Assembly: GCF_003340345.1 (NCBI RefSeq)
Contig: NZ_PPTQ01000006.1
Location: 62,001 to 126,000, forward strand
DNA length: 64,000 bases
DNA from: Paraeggerthella hongkongensis
GTDB lineage: Bacteria > Actinomycetota > Coriobacteriia > Coriobacteriales > Eggerthellaceae
Direction: 5' to 3'
The notes beneath the pieces were generated by a model. That model was given only the letters and a program-made list of their open reading frames with translations. It searched no databases and was not told the origin of the DNA. The position numbers and the translations under genes are program-made. This document shows positions 25,312 through 34,285 of this stretch, in pieces (within the stretch, counting starts at the first letter, position 1; each line of letters opens with the position of its first letter).

Positions 25312-26070
25312 CTACAGGGCCGCTTTGAGGGCGGCTGCGAACTTTTCGATGTCGCCGTCGACGGAGGCGTCGAGGATCTCGAGCTTGCGCTCGGCCTGCT
25401 GGGGGGCCTTCGTCTCGACGATCTCGACGACGGCCGGGGCGGCCTCGGAGGCGGCTTCGACCGTGGAGGGCTTCTTGCCGGCGGCCAGGATGTCCTTCAT
25501 GCCCGGGATGCGCGGCAGCGCGACGTCGGGGACGACGGACACGACGGCGGGCAGGTCGACCTGGACGGTCTGGACCTGGGACTCGAGCATGCGGTCGCAC
25601 GTCGCGACGCCGCCCTCGACGGAGATGGCGCACACCGCCGTGACGACCGGCAGGCCCAGCGCGTCGGCCAGCTGCACGTCGACCTGCTGCGCGTAGTTGT
25701 CGGCGGAGCCGTCTCCGCACACGACCAGGTCGAACCCGCCCTGCGCGCCGGCCAGCTTCGCGAGCATGGCGGCGGTGGCGTGCGCGTCCAGGTCGGCGCA
25801 GGCGTCGTCGGCGACCATGGCCAGCTCGTCGACGCCGCGGGCCAGGATGCCCTTCTTCAGCTTCGAGTCGTCGGCCTTCGCGTCGGCGACCGACACGGCG
25901 ACGACCTTCGAGCCGTCGTGCGCGGCGGCCAGCTGGGCCGCGGCCTCCAGCGCGTTCAGGTCGTAGGTGGAGACGATGCGATGGGCCTTGGAGTCGTCCA
26001 GGCTCCTATCGGCAGCGACGACGATATCCTGATCGTCGGCCAGAACTTTGATGGGAACGATGATGTTCAT
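25312..26070 (-). CDS. fixA: Electron transfer flavoprotein beta subunit FixA
   Basis: 252 residues of the ETF-beta family, starting MNIIVPIKVLADDQDIVV. The adenine-nucleotide region ICGD-type loop appears as LVVCGDGSADNYAQQVDVQL and the ETF-beta signature as ALPRIPGMKDILAAGKKP. GAAAGGATAG precedes the ATG. It is the first gene of the fixABCX block. Of the fix genes only this one has a sizeable leader (26071-26252), so it may have its own promoter besides read-through from the CoA genes. Confidence 0.92.
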   Translation of the reverse strand: MNIIVPIKVLADDQDIVVAADRSLDDSKAHRIVSTYDLNALEAAAQLAAAHDGSKVVAVSVADAKADDSKLKKGILARGVDELAMVADDACADLDAHATAAMLAKLAGAQGGFDLVVCGDGSADNYAQQVDVQLADALGLPVVTAVCAISVEGGVATCDRMLESQVQTVQVDLPAVVSVVPDVALPRIPGMKDILAAGKKPSTVEAASEAAPAVVEIVETKAPQQAERKLEILDASVDGDIEKFAAALKAAL

Positions 26071-26115
26071 GGTATGACTATCCTTTCTAACTTATCGTCA
26101 GCATGCCGCGCGTGC

Positions 26116-26238
26116 GACATGGACGCTTCGACCAAACGGTTGGGTACCGCACAAAGCGGCTAGGCGATACGCAGCGGTTGGACCAAGCGTCCATGTCCGC
26201 AGGCGATACCGTGGCCGGCCGGGAAGGTCGGCCACGGT
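26116..26238 (-). terminator. Two hairpins between the hydratase genes and fixA
   Basis: ACCGTGGCCG (26208-26217) pairs perfectly with CGGCCACGGT (26229-26238). GACATGGACGCTT (26116-26128) pairs perfectly with AAGCGTCCATGTC (26185-26197). Neither is followed by a T-run, so they may attenuate or stabilise mRNA rather than terminate fully. They separate the CoA-enzyme genes from the fix block. Confidence 0.55.
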
Positions 26239-26252
26239 GCGCAGCGTTGCTG

Positions 26253-26792
26253 TTACTGCTGATGCTTGGCAGCGGCTTCCTCGAACTGCTTCTCGAAGAA
26301 GATCTTCTTGGCCAGGACCAGGTGATACTCGCCGGTCTGGAGAACGTCGCCGTTCTGGTCGATCATCGACATCTGGATGATGATGACGCCGCGTTCGGGC
26401 TTGTTGTCGTCCTTCGCAACAATCTCGGACGTGGTGTAGACGGTGTCGCCCACGGCCGGCATCTTCAGGAACTTCCAGTTCTTCGTGCCCTTGGTGGCAA
26501 GAATGGAGTTGTTCATCTTGGCCATCATGGGATCGGAGGGGTTGATGGAGGGCGTGAACGTGTAGATCAGCATGTGCTGAGCCAGCACGGTGTCATGGCC
26601 ATGGGCCTTGCAGTACTCGAGGTCCATGTGAATGGGAGCCCACTCGCCGGAGATGCCGGCGAAGTTCAGGATGTCAGCCTCGGTGATGGTGCGACCCGTG
26701 GTAGCCGGCGTCTTGTGGTTCAGGGGCACGTCCTCGAAGAACCAGGTGTCCTTGAACTTGGCGTCGAAAGCTGCCTGCAGTTGCTCGTTCAT
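26253..26792 (-). CDS. MaoC-like hot-dog hydratase
   Basis: 179 residues. The MaoC/R-hydratase signature is present: GRTITEADILNFAGISGEWAPIHMD in two steps, with the Asp-His pair replaced in part (GEWAPIHMD), then VLAQHMLIYTF. MaoC proteins add water across the double bond of enoyl-CoA thioesters. GAGGAGG precedes the start. It follows another MaoC gene by 30 bases, so the two may form a heteromer as in archaeal and mycobacterial pairs, or act on successive intermediates. Confidence 0.85.
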   Translation of the reverse strand: MNEQLQAAFDAKFKDTWFFEDVPLNHKTPATTGRTITEADILNFAGISGEWAPIHMDLEYCKAHGHDTVLAQHMLIYTFTPSINPSDPMMAKMNNSILATKGTKNWKFLKMPAVGDTVYTTSEIVAKDDNKPERGVIIIQMSMIDQNGDVLQTGEYHLVLAKKIFFEKQFEEAAAKHQQ

Positions 26793-26822
26793 AATGAGAT
26801 CCTCCTCAAATGGTTGCTTGTG

Positions 26823-27284
26823 TTAGTTCTTCTTGGCGATGGAGTAGTAGCGCACGTTGTCGAGGCAGGTCGTGCCTTCCTGGTTGATGCCCAGGATGGA
26901 GATCTCGATGGTGCCCGTGCCGTCGCCGTTGTCCTCTTTGCCCACGATCTCGCACTCCAGGTGAATCGTGTCGTTGAAGAACACCGGGTTGAAGAACTTC
27001 ACATGCTTGAAGCCCGTCAGATCGCCCAGAGTCTCGGCCGTAGCCGTCCAGAACTCCGTGCGCTTGAGCATGCCGCCCACCAGCGTCAGCGTGAGCGCGC
27101 CGTGAGCAACGTTCTTGCCGTACATGCCGGTCTTAGCAAACTCCTTGTCCAAGTGGACCAGGTTGTAGTCGCCCGTGATCTGCGCGAAGTTCACCACTTC
27201 AGCGTTGGTGATGGTGCGGCCACCGGGAGACTGGAACTTGTAACCAACCTCAACGTCCTCGAAGTACATCGGTGCTTGCAGCAT
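26823..27284 (-). CDS. MaoC-like hot-dog hydratase
   Basis: 153 residues with the full MaoC catalytic stretch: GRTITNAEVVNFAQITGDYN followed by LVHLD, then GKNVAHGALTLTLVGGM. The Asp and His expected for enoyl-CoA hydration are in place (GDYNLVHLD). AAGGAGGAG precedes the start. The gene lies between the acyl-CoA ligase and the second MaoC gene. Of the pair, this one has the more canonical active site. Confidence 0.87.
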   Translation of the reverse strand: MLQAPMYFEDVEVGYKFQSPGGRTITNAEVVNFAQITGDYNLVHLDKEFAKTGMYGKNVAHGALTLTLVGGMLKRTEFWTATAETLGDLTGFKHVKFFNPVFFNDTIHLECEIVGKEDNGDGTGTIEISILGINQEGTTCLDNVRYYSIAKKN

Positions 27285-27366
27285 TCTGACTCCTCCTTAA
27301 TAGGTAGTGCTTCTTTGTATCGAATGCCCGCCGTCGGCGGCGGCGGGGTAATACCGTTGTTCGCGC

Positions 27367-28914
27367 TTATGCGCAAGGCTCATGCTCGGACAGCCCTTGC
27401 AGGCGCTGCTCAATGAGCTCTTTTCTTCTAATCTTGCCGAAATCGGTGCGGGGCATGCACTCGATGATCTCGAACGTCTTCGGGCACTTGTACCCGCTGA
27501 TCTTCATACGAAGAAACGCGCTCAAGTCATCGAACGATATCGACGATGCATCCGTTCCCGCTTCAAGCTCCAGGATGGCATGCACGCGCCGACCCCACTC
27601 CTCATCGGGAATGCCGATCACCACGGCATCTTGAATGCCCGGGTAATCGAACAGGGCGTTCTCCACCTCGGCCGTGTACACGTTCTTCCCGCCGGTGACG
27701 ATCATGTCCACCCGGCGGTCGGATATGTACAGATAGCCGTCGGCATCAAGCCAGCCCATGTCCCCCACGCTGCAGTAGCCCTCGTCATCGGCCGCTATGG
27801 ACGGCGCCCCCACGTAATGCGTTATCAGGCCAGGAACCGGCTTGCCAAAGATCTCGCCAACCTGTCCGGCCGGCAGAACCTCGCCCTCCTCGCTCCTGAT
27901 CTGGAACGCGCACCCCACGGGTCGTCCCACGCTGCCGCGATGCTCAAGCCACTCGTCGCCTCGAATGACGGCGGAACCCACCATCTCGGTTGCCGCGTAC
28001 ATTTCGTACACGCGATCCGCGCCCAAACGATCGATCCAGCCAAGCTTCACGCGGTCCGGGCAAGGCCCGCCGCTGTGGAACACCGCCTTCAAGCTGCCCA
28101 GGTTGCGCGTCGTAAACGACGGCTCGGCCATCATGCGCTCCATCATGGTGGGCACCAAACCAATGCAATCGATCTGGTGCTTCTCAATCAGCTCAAGCGC
28201 ACGTGCAGCGTTGAACCGCTCCATCAAGTACACGGTCTGCCCGAAGAACAAGCCAATGTAGGTGGTGTTGTTGTACAGGTTGTGGAACAACGCACCCGGC
28301 ACCAGCTGTCGACCCCATGCAATCTGGCCGGTCATAGCCGTCCAGCTTTCCAGATCGGCACCGCAGTACGCGGGTTTGATCCCCTGCACCACCAGCTTCG
28401 GCTTCCCGGACGACCCGCCCGTTGCCACCGCGCGCATCGGCGTGCAGGCGAAAAAGGGCAGGTTTTCGGAACCCTCCGGGAAGCCTCCGGCCATCCATTC
28501 ACGCACGTCCTCTCGCGTAGCCGCACCGTGAGATCCTTCGAAATCCCAGTCCGACACAAGAAGACGGCAATCGATCAAACCAAGCAGATCGCGCTTTTCA
28601 GAAGCGGTTCCCTTGGGGGGCATGAACACACAGCAGGCTCCCAGCTGCCAAGCCGCGATGGTGACCACCGCATGCTCGAGGCAGTTAGGCAAGGCAACAG
28701 CTACGAAGTCTCCTTCGGCCACGCCCTGGGCATGCAGGTGGCTGGCCACCTTCTCCACCGCCTCGAACAACTCTTTGCGCGACATGCTGCGCTCGGATCC
28801 GTTGTTGGCGACTTCGACCAGCGCCGTCTCATCTCCCCATGCTTCAGCAAGCCTTCTAAGCTGCTGGGCAAGATCGATGGACTTCTGCGGAATGCCTTCA
28901 TGCCGTGAGCTCAT
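27367..28914 (-). CDS. Acyl-CoA synthetase (AMP-forming), CaiC/BaiB-like
   Basis: About 515 residues from ATG 28914, with GGGGGGG upstream. Adenylate-forming motifs are in order: ATGGSSGKPK (P-loop), YAATEMVGS, VGDMGWLDADGYLYISDRRV with the hinge, and FGKIRRKEL with the catalytic Lys. It should activate a carboxylic acid as its CoA thioester using ATP. Within this cluster the CoA-transferase can later recycle CoA from product to substrate, as in the carnitine pathway. The exact acid is unknown. Confidence 0.9.
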   Translation of the reverse strand: MSSRHEGIPQKSIDLAQQLRRLAEAWGDETALVEVANNGSERSMSRKELFEAVEKVASHLHAQGVAEGDFVAVALPNCLEHAVVTIAAWQLGACCVFMPPKGTASEKRDLLGLIDCRLLVSDWDFEGSHGAATREDVREWMAGGFPEGSENLPFFACTPMRAVATGGSSGKPKLVVQGIKPAYCGADLESWTAMTGQIAWGRQLVPGALFHNLYNNTTYIGLFFGQTVYLMERFNAARALELIEKHQIDCIGLVPTMMERMMAEPSFTTRNLGSLKAVFHSGGPCPDRVKLGWIDRLGADRVYEMYAATEMVGSAVIRGDEWLEHRGSVGRPVGCAFQIRSEEGEVLPAGQVGEIFGKPVPGLITHYVGAPSIAADDEGYCSVGDMGWLDADGYLYISDRRVDMIVTGGKNVYTAEVENALFDYPGIQDAVVIGIPDEEWGRRVHAILELEAGTDASSISFDDLSAFLRMKISGYKCPKTFEIIECMPRTDFGKIRRKELIEQRLQGLSEHEPCA

Positions 28915-28965
28915 AAACGTCAACCCCCCCTTCGAACCGTACCCTCCTGCAATGCGACTATCAGA

Positions 28966-30123
28966 CTAGCGGTACTGCTTGAGAATTTGCGGAGCGGTGT
29001 TGAACACCATAACCTGATCGGAACCGCCCGCGATGCGGCAGCTGCGGATGTCAACGTAGTAGCGACCCACGCGATGGTCGCCCACCACGCCGATGCCAGC
29101 CAGGATCTGCACGGCGTCGTCGACCACTTCGCAAGTGGTCTTGGAGCAGTAGTACTTCGCCATGCCGGCCAGGATGCGCACGTCTTCGCCGTTGTCGGCC
29201 TTCCAGCACAGCTTGTACAGCATGTTCATCATGTTCTCGATCTTGCAGGCCATGTTCATGACCATTTCCTGCACCAGCTGATAACGACCGATCTGCTGAC
29301 CGAACTGCTCGCGCTGGTTAGCGTAGGCGCAAGCGTCCTCGAACGCGTTCACAGCCGTAGCGATAACGCCGGACACGTTGGCAATGCGCTCGCGGGTGAA
29401 GTTGTGCATGGTCTGCATGAAGCCGTTGTGCTCCTGGCCCAAGATGGCGGAGCGAGGCAGACGCACGTCGTTCAGGAACACTTCGCAGATGCTGGTGGGA
29501 GCATCCTCGTGACCCATCTTCGGAAGCTTGTTGATGGTCACGCCCGGAGTGTCGCGGTCGACCAGGAACATCGTAGCGCCGCGGTGCACGTTGTCCACGG
29601 TGGGGTCCTTGGCGATAACGATGATGGCCGGAGCCTCCATGCCGCACGTGGTGTAGTGCTTGCCGCCGTTGATGACCGCGGTGTCGCCGTCCCACGTGTA
29701 GGACGTCTGCATGCCGGCAACGTCGGAACCCGTCGAAGGCTCGGAGATGCCCAGAGCCAAGGGGGCGCCGCCCTCGATGTAGGGCTTGACGTACTTCTCG
29801 ATCTGCTCGGGCGTTCCGAAGGCGCACACATCGAACATCGTGGGCATGCCCATGGAGTAGAACGCGGACAGCGGGCCGCCGTAGCGAGCGATGGTGAAGT
29901 TGGCCAGAGCAACCGTCATCAGGTCGACATCGGTGCCGCCAACCTCCTCGGGCAGACCAAGACCCGTAAAGCCAGCCTCAGCCATGGCCTTCCAGGCGTC
30001 CCAGGGGAACTCGGCGTTGCGGTAGCACTCGCGCTCCTTCTCGGGCGGGAACTCGCGCTCGAGAAGCTCCTTGATGCTCTCAAGAAGCAGTTCCTGCTCC
30101 TCGGTCTTGGAAAAATCGATCAT
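28966..30123 (-). CDS. Acyl-CoA dehydrogenase, CaiA-like
   Basis: 385 residues from ATG 30123, with AAGGAGG before it; the longer frame extends into a hairpin and was dropped. The family's FAD and substrate segments are visible: GISEPSTGSDVAGMQTSYTW, and near the C-terminus DDAVQILAGIGVVGDHRVGR followed by IAGGSDQVM. With FixABCX as partner it probably runs as an enoyl-CoA reductase, as CaiA does for crotonobetainyl-CoA. It lies between the CoA-transferase and the ligase, all on one strand. Confidence 0.92.
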   Translation of the reverse strand: MIDFSKTEEQELLLESIKELLEREFPPEKERECYRNAEFPWDAWKAMAEAGFTGLGLPEEVGGTDVDLMTVALANFTIARYGGPLSAFYSMGMPTMFDVCAFGTPEQIEKYVKPYIEGGAPLALGISEPSTGSDVAGMQTSYTWDGDTAVINGGKHYTTCGMEAPAIIVIAKDPTVDNVHRGATMFLVDRDTPGVTINKLPKMGHEDAPTSICEVFLNDVRLPRSAILGQEHNGFMQTMHNFTRERIANVSGVIATAVNAFEDACAYANQREQFGQQIGRYQLVQEMVMNMACKIENMMNMLYKLCWKADNGEDVRILAGMAKYYCSKTTCEVVDDAVQILAGIGVVGDHRVGRYYVDIRSCRIAGGSDQVMVFNTAPQILKQYR

Positions 30124-30153
30124 TGGTGGTGCCTCCTTGGGCGTGTTGTTGCT

Positions 30154-30188
30154 CCGTGCGGGGGCGCGGGGAGCGCACCCCCGCACGG
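30154..30188 (-). other. Strong hairpin between the CoA-transferase and dehydrogenase genes
   Basis: CCGTGCGGGGG (30154-30164) pairs perfectly with CCCCCGCACGG (30178-30188). There is no T-run on the minus strand, so it more likely protects or processes mRNA than ends it. It would let the flanking genes be expressed at different levels. Confidence 0.6.
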
Positions 30189-30246
30189 ATCGGAAACGGT
30201 ATTTCTTCGAACCGGCGTGCAGCCGCCGATCGTTCTTGCTTTGCTG

Positions 30247-31521
30247 CTATTCAGCGGCCTTCTTCTTGGCGGCAGCGGCGGCAGCCATCATCTTCTCCAT
30301 GTTGTACTGGTCTTTGTTCCACTGGTCCTCTTCGGTCACGATGCCGCGCTCGCGCAGGTCGTCGATCTTGGCGTCGTCGAAGCCGTACTCCTTGAGGACT
30401 TCGCGGGTGAACTCGCCCGGATAGCCGCTGGCCACGAACTCAGCCTCGCCCGAAGAGAAGATGGCGGGAGCCTTGACGATGCCGATGTGCTTGCCGGAGG
30501 GATAGTCGATGCCCTGGAAGAAGCCGGCGTCCCAAGCCTGCTGGTCGTCCTGCAGGTCGGAGAAGTGCTGGCACAGGTCGAACGGGATGTCGGTGGTCAT
30601 GAGCTTTTCGATAGCCTCGTCGCGCGTCACGCCGGCAAGAACCTCGGTGATGATCGGGGTGATCTCGGCGGAAGCGGCAAGCGCGGTCTGGTAGTCAGGC
30701 CACTTGGCGATGTAGCCCTCGTCCATGCCGAACGCATGCACGAACTCCGGCCAGGAGTTGTGCCACTGCAGGCCCATGAGCGCGATGGCCTTCTCGTCGG
30801 AGCACATGTACGGACGAGCCAGCGGCAGCACCGAGTTCGGATCCGTGGGATACTCGTCGCCGTAGGCAGCGGTCACGATGGGCACGCCCACGCTCCACAT
30901 GCCGGCATGCATGAGCGCCACGTTGACGTCCTGGCCCTTGCCCGTGCGCTGCTGCTCGACGTACGCAGCCAGCACGGCCATCGCCAGGTAGGTGCCCGTG
31001 GGGATGTCGCCGAAACCGAAGTACGGGATCATGGGGTTGTCGCCCTTGATGGGGCAGTCCAGGTCGTAGCCAGCGCGCGCCGCGTACGAAGCAGCGTCGA
31101 AGCCGCCGCGCGGAGCCCACTCGCCCTTGGTGCCGTAGCCCGAGGTGGAACCGCAGATGATCTTCGGGTTGATGGCCGACAGGCTCTCGTAGTCAAGACC
31201 GAGCTTCTTGGAGTCCTTCGGGCGCAGGTGCGACAGGAACACGTCGCAGTCCTTCAGCATTTCCTTCAGGATGGCCAGACCCTCGGGGTTGCGGGTGTCC
31301 AGCGTGATGCAGCGCTTGCTGGCGTTGATGGAGTCCCAACCAGCCTGGTCGCCGTTGTAAATATGACGTGCAAGACCGATACCGCGGTTGCTGTCGCCAG
31401 TGGGCGGCTCAACCTTGATGACGTCGGCACCCCACTCGCCCAGGATGCGGCCGCCCATGGGAGCTGCCATGAACGCGGCGATCTCGATAACCTTCATGCC
31501 TTCCAGTAGTTTCAGAGCCAT
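30247..31521 (-). CDS. CaiB/BaiF-family CoA-transferase
   Basis: 424 residues, class III CoA-transferase. It starts MALKLLEGMKVIEIAAFMAAPMGG in two parts, with GRILGEWGADVIKVE and the Asp-containing TGDSNRGIG region. GAGGAGGAAGC precedes the start. Such enzymes swap CoA between an incoming acid and the product acid (CaiB: crotonobetaine and gamma-butyrobetaine). The tail is an Ala/Lys-rich extension. It is the second gene of the cluster after the transporter. Confidence 0.92.
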   Translation of the reverse strand: MALKLLEGMKVIEIAAFMAAPMGGRILGEWGADVIKVEPPTGDSNRGIGLARHIYNGDQAGWDSINASKRCITLDTRNPEGLAILKEMLKDCDVFLSHLRPKDSKKLGLDYESLSAINPKIICGSTSGYGTKGEWAPRGGFDAASYAARAGYDLDCPIKGDNPMIPYFGFGDIPTGTYLAMAVLAAYVEQQRTGKGQDVNVALMHAGMWSVGVPIVTAAYGDEYPTDPNSVLPLARPYMCSDEKAIALMGLQWHNSWPEFVHAFGMDEGYIAKWPDYQTALAASAEITPIITEVLAGVTRDEAIEKLMTTDIPFDLCQHFSDLQDDQQAWDAGFFQGIDYPSGKHIGIVKAPAIFSSGEAEFVASGYPGEFTREVLKEYGFDDAKIDDLRERGIVTEEDQWNKDQYNMEKMMAAAAAAKKKAAE

Positions 31522-31599
31522 GATGCTTCCTCCTCTTTCTCAGGATGGATGTTTCGGCGATACCCCGACCGTTCGGGGTCGTCATGCACGGAGCAATGC

Positions 31600-31660
31600 C
31601 CCGCAGAAACCAAAGGGTGGTGGCGCGCTTCGGATGTGCGGTGCCGGATCGCGCGCCCGG
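31600..31660 (-). other. Hairpin-bearing spacer between the MFS and CoA-transferase genes
   Basis: An imperfect stem GTGCCGGATC with GATCCAGCAC lies near 31639-31667 in the 164-base gap. There is no T-run. It may moderate read-through from the transporter gene into the enzymes. Confidence 0.35.
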
Positions 31661-31685
31661 ATCCAGCACCGCAGGGGCGATGCGG

Positions 31686-32978
31686 TTACGCCTTCGGCAT
31701 CCACATGGCCTGGACCTTCTTGCCGGTCTTGAAAGCCATGATCATGGAGATGGCGCAGACAACGATGAAGCCAAGGATCATGATGAGGGCCGGAGTGAAG
31801 CTGCCCGTGGCGTCGTAGATGAAGCCGTACGCCGGGATCAGGATCATGGAGCCGATGCCCGTGGCCATCATGACGATGCCGTAGATGGAGCCGAACTCTT
31901 TCTGACCGAACAGCGTGCCCAGAACCAGCGGGCCGATAACGCCCAGGGTGGCGGACAGGCAGCCGTAGAAGAACAGCGAGCCGAAGAACATGTACAGGTT
32001 CGTGCGGAAGAAGATCAAGCCGACCAGCGCGATGATGCCGCAGGCGCACGCAACCATCGTAGCCTTCAGGGGGCCCAGCTTGTCGGAGATCGTACCGAAC
32101 ACGATAGCGGCAATAGCCGTGCCGATCATGTACGCCGTCATGGCGAAGCCGCTGGTCACGGTGTCGAAGCCGGCCTCAATGGCAAGCGTGGGAACGATGG
32201 AGGCGAACGCCAGCGTGCCGGTGAGCAGCACCATGAAGATGAAGAAGAACCAGAACGTCGGGGTCTTCAGGGCTTCCTTCGAGGTCAAACCAGGCAGGTT
32301 CTTGGCGGCAGCAGCAGCGGCGGCCGGGTCGGCAGCCTGAGCCTTCGCATCCTCTTCGGTAGCGCCCAGGGGCAGCGTGTTCTTCTGCTCGGGAGTGCGG
32401 AACAAGAACAGCGCAGCCGGGATGACAACCACCAGGGCAAGCACGCCCAGCACGATGTAGCCCATGCGCCAACCGGACGAAGCTATGATGGAGGAAACGA
32501 CCGGCGAAAGGACGGCGGAGCAGATGGCAACGAAGCTCATCATGATGCCCATGGCCAGGCCGTTCTTGTCCTTGAACCAACGGTTGATCATCATCGGGCC
32601 TACCAGCTGGGTCACGAACACCGAGCCGAACGCCATGAGCGCGGCCAGTGCATAGAAGCCCCACACGGCGTCGACCAGGGACAACGCCGCGAAGCAGCCC
32701 GCCTGCACGATAACGCCCACGATGGTGACGATGCGGATGTCGAACTTGTCGAGCAAACGACCCGCGAACGGGCTCCAGAACATGGTGACGAGAGCGGAAA
32801 TAGACGACATCATCGCCACTTCGCCCACGCCGATATGCATATCAGCGCTGATGGGCTGGAAGAACAGGCCCATGCCGCTGTTGATGCCGCCACGGCACAG
32901 ACCCATCATCAGCAAAACGCCGACGAGGACGAACCATGCGAAGTGAATCCCCTTTTTCTTGGCTGTATTGGTAGCCAT
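31686..32978 (-). CDS. MFS transporter, OFA (oxalate/formate antiporter-like) subfamily
   Basis: 430 residues with about 12 membrane helices and a central cytoplasmic loop rich in Ala (about residues 200-225). The OFA-type N-terminus (FVLVGVLLMMGLCRGGINSG) and the motif between helices 2 and 3 (GRLLDKFDIR) are visible. CAGGAGG precedes the start. As first gene of the catabolic cluster it should import the carboxylate substrate or exchange it for product. Over 1 kb of non-coding DNA lies upstream and probably holds the cluster promoter. Confidence 0.88.
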   Translation of the reverse strand: MATNTAKKKGIHFAWFVLVGVLLMMGLCRGGINSGMGLFFQPISADMHIGVGEVAMMSSISALVTMFWSPFAGRLLDKFDIRIVTIVGVIVQAGCFAALSLVDAVWGFYALAALMAFGSVFVTQLVGPMMINRWFKDKNGLAMGIMMSFVAICSAVLSPVVSSIIASSGWRMGYIVLGVLALVVVIPAALFLFRTPEQKNTLPLGATEEDAKAQAADPAAAAAAAKNLPGLTSKEALKTPTFWFFFIFMVLLTGTLAFASIVPTLAIEAGFDTVTSGFAMTAYMIGTAIAAIVFGTISDKLGPLKATMVACACGIIALVGLIFFRTNLYMFFGSLFFYGCLSATLGVIGPLVLGTLFGQKEFGSIYGIVMMATGIGSMILIPAYGFIYDATGSFTPALIMILGFIVVCAISMIMAFKTGKKVQAMWMPKA

Positions 32979-34185
32979 CGATTACCTCCTGTTGTGCGGA
33001 CGCGTCCCCCTCCGGGTTCGTGTCCAACAATTGCTTCCAACGTTGTAGTACGTTTTCCACTCTGCGAATAAAGCTGCACGTCGATGCGGTTTCGAAGGAT
33101 CACTCGATGCGAAGCTTGATGCGCAGACGACACCGTGACATGCCCCATGCACGGTGGCCGGCCTTCCAGGAGCGTATGGCTGAGGTCCCTGACTATGAGT
33201 AGGATGGTCAAAACACGCGAAGTGACCTGCCAGTCGCCGAAAACGGCGGCATCTGAACAAGTTTCGTCTATACTTTGCGGTATCGATTCCTATGGCTTGG
33301 ATCGGTCAGGGGGTAAGCCGGTTCGTCTCCGGGAAGGTGTGGCGCTGCTACGCCATGCCTTCAACCCCTTTCTCTAGGCAGTCCGAATACAACATGGCCG
33401 GGGCCCTGCAAGGGCGCACGCGACCAAGGCATGCCTTCTCAAGCTATAAAAATGAAGAGTTTCGTTGCGGATGCTTCGCCGTAGTTAGCGGACGAACAAG
33501 AAACGCGATGGGTTTGCAGAAGCGGAGCGAACAAAGCGGTTTCCTTCGGAAGCGTGAAACGCGAGAAGAACGCTTTGAACTGGCGGGGGCAACCTTTACG
33601 GTTCCAGGCCCATTTGCTCATGAGCATGCCCATCTTGGCTTGCTTTAAGCGATGGTTACGCTTGATATGCGACTTGACATCAAGAACAAACATATCAGTC
33701 CCCTAGAACGTTGCCCAGAGTCGAGGCCCGTTGCCTCGATCGATGGGTCATATAGTATCTTCCGACACATAATACGTCAACGCAGAATTTTATGTTCTTA
33801 AAAATATGTAGTAACTAAAGTATCGGCAGAATGCAGGGTGCGGGAAGGGGCGATAAACGCAGGGGCGGGGCCGATGCGCCCTTTGACCCGGCTCCGATTC
33901 TCCCTGCTTGCGCCGCTTCGTCGAGGTTCTGTCAAAACGAACGAGTTTTGCTGGTCCTCAAATCAGGATAAATACAGCAAGCAGCGCTCTGACCAGGCAT
34001 GATGAAAAACACCCCTTGGCAACCTGCCCGCGAGAGGCAGAAAATCGCCGCAAAACTCGTCCGTTTTGACAGGATTGAAAAGCCCTGCGGCCAAATCGTC
34101 TCTGGCGTGCGACCGGCAAGGCCAACGAGGCTGGCCGGGCTGTCGCTTCAGACGAGCTCCTTGGCCGGCGCCGCAGTGCAAGCGT
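32979..34185. other. 1.2-kb non-coding region upstream of the catabolic cluster
   Basis: No frame here has a ribosome site, domain or codon pattern I can defend. The part near 33740-33835 is AT-rich (ATGTTCTTAAAAATATGTAG) and may hold promoters. From 33851 it carries repeats: a 28-base sequence (33851-33878) repeated at 34186-34213, and a pair of inverted 23-base arms (33929-33951 with 34050-34072). It is the longest gene-free stretch in the window and could hide a small RNA or a dead gene. Confidence 0.5.
33929..34072. repeat. Inverted pair with arms GTCAAAACGAACGAGTTTTG
   Basis: The left arm (33929-33951) and right arm (34050-34072) are 23 bases each and match at 22 positions as inverted copies, enclosing about 98 bases. 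The interior contains GACCAGGCA, the same motif found in the centre of the 206-bp elements. The arms themselves differ from that family, so this may be a distant relative or a separate element. Confidence 0.6.
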
Positions 34186-34189
34186 CGAT

Positions 34190-34269
34190 AAACGCAGGGG
34201 CGGGGCCGATGCGTCACCGGTCCCGCCCCTGCGTTTGAGAAGGCTCCGCGCACAGGCGGCGGAGCCTTC
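34190..34269 (-). terminator. Tandem terminator hairpins after the hydantoinase gene
   Basis: The first hairpin is GAAGGCTCCGC (34239-34249) with GCGGAGCCTTC (34259-34269). The second is AAACGCAGGGGCGGG (34190-34204) with CCCGCCCCTGCGTTT (34222-34236). Both are perfect and follow the hydantoinase stop. The left arm of the second is also part of the 28-base direct repeat seen at 33851. Confidence 0.7.
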
Positions 34270-34285
34270 TTCGATATGAAAAAGC

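Noticed and set aside
28987-31509. 840-codon open frame on the plus strand
   Set aside because: It is antisense to the CoA-transferase and acyl-CoA dehydrogenase genes, which have clear domains and ribosome sites. High GC keeps the opposite strand open.
33439-33693. 84-codon minus-strand frame in the long gap
   Set aside because: No ribosome site, no domain and shuffled composition; not reported as a gene.
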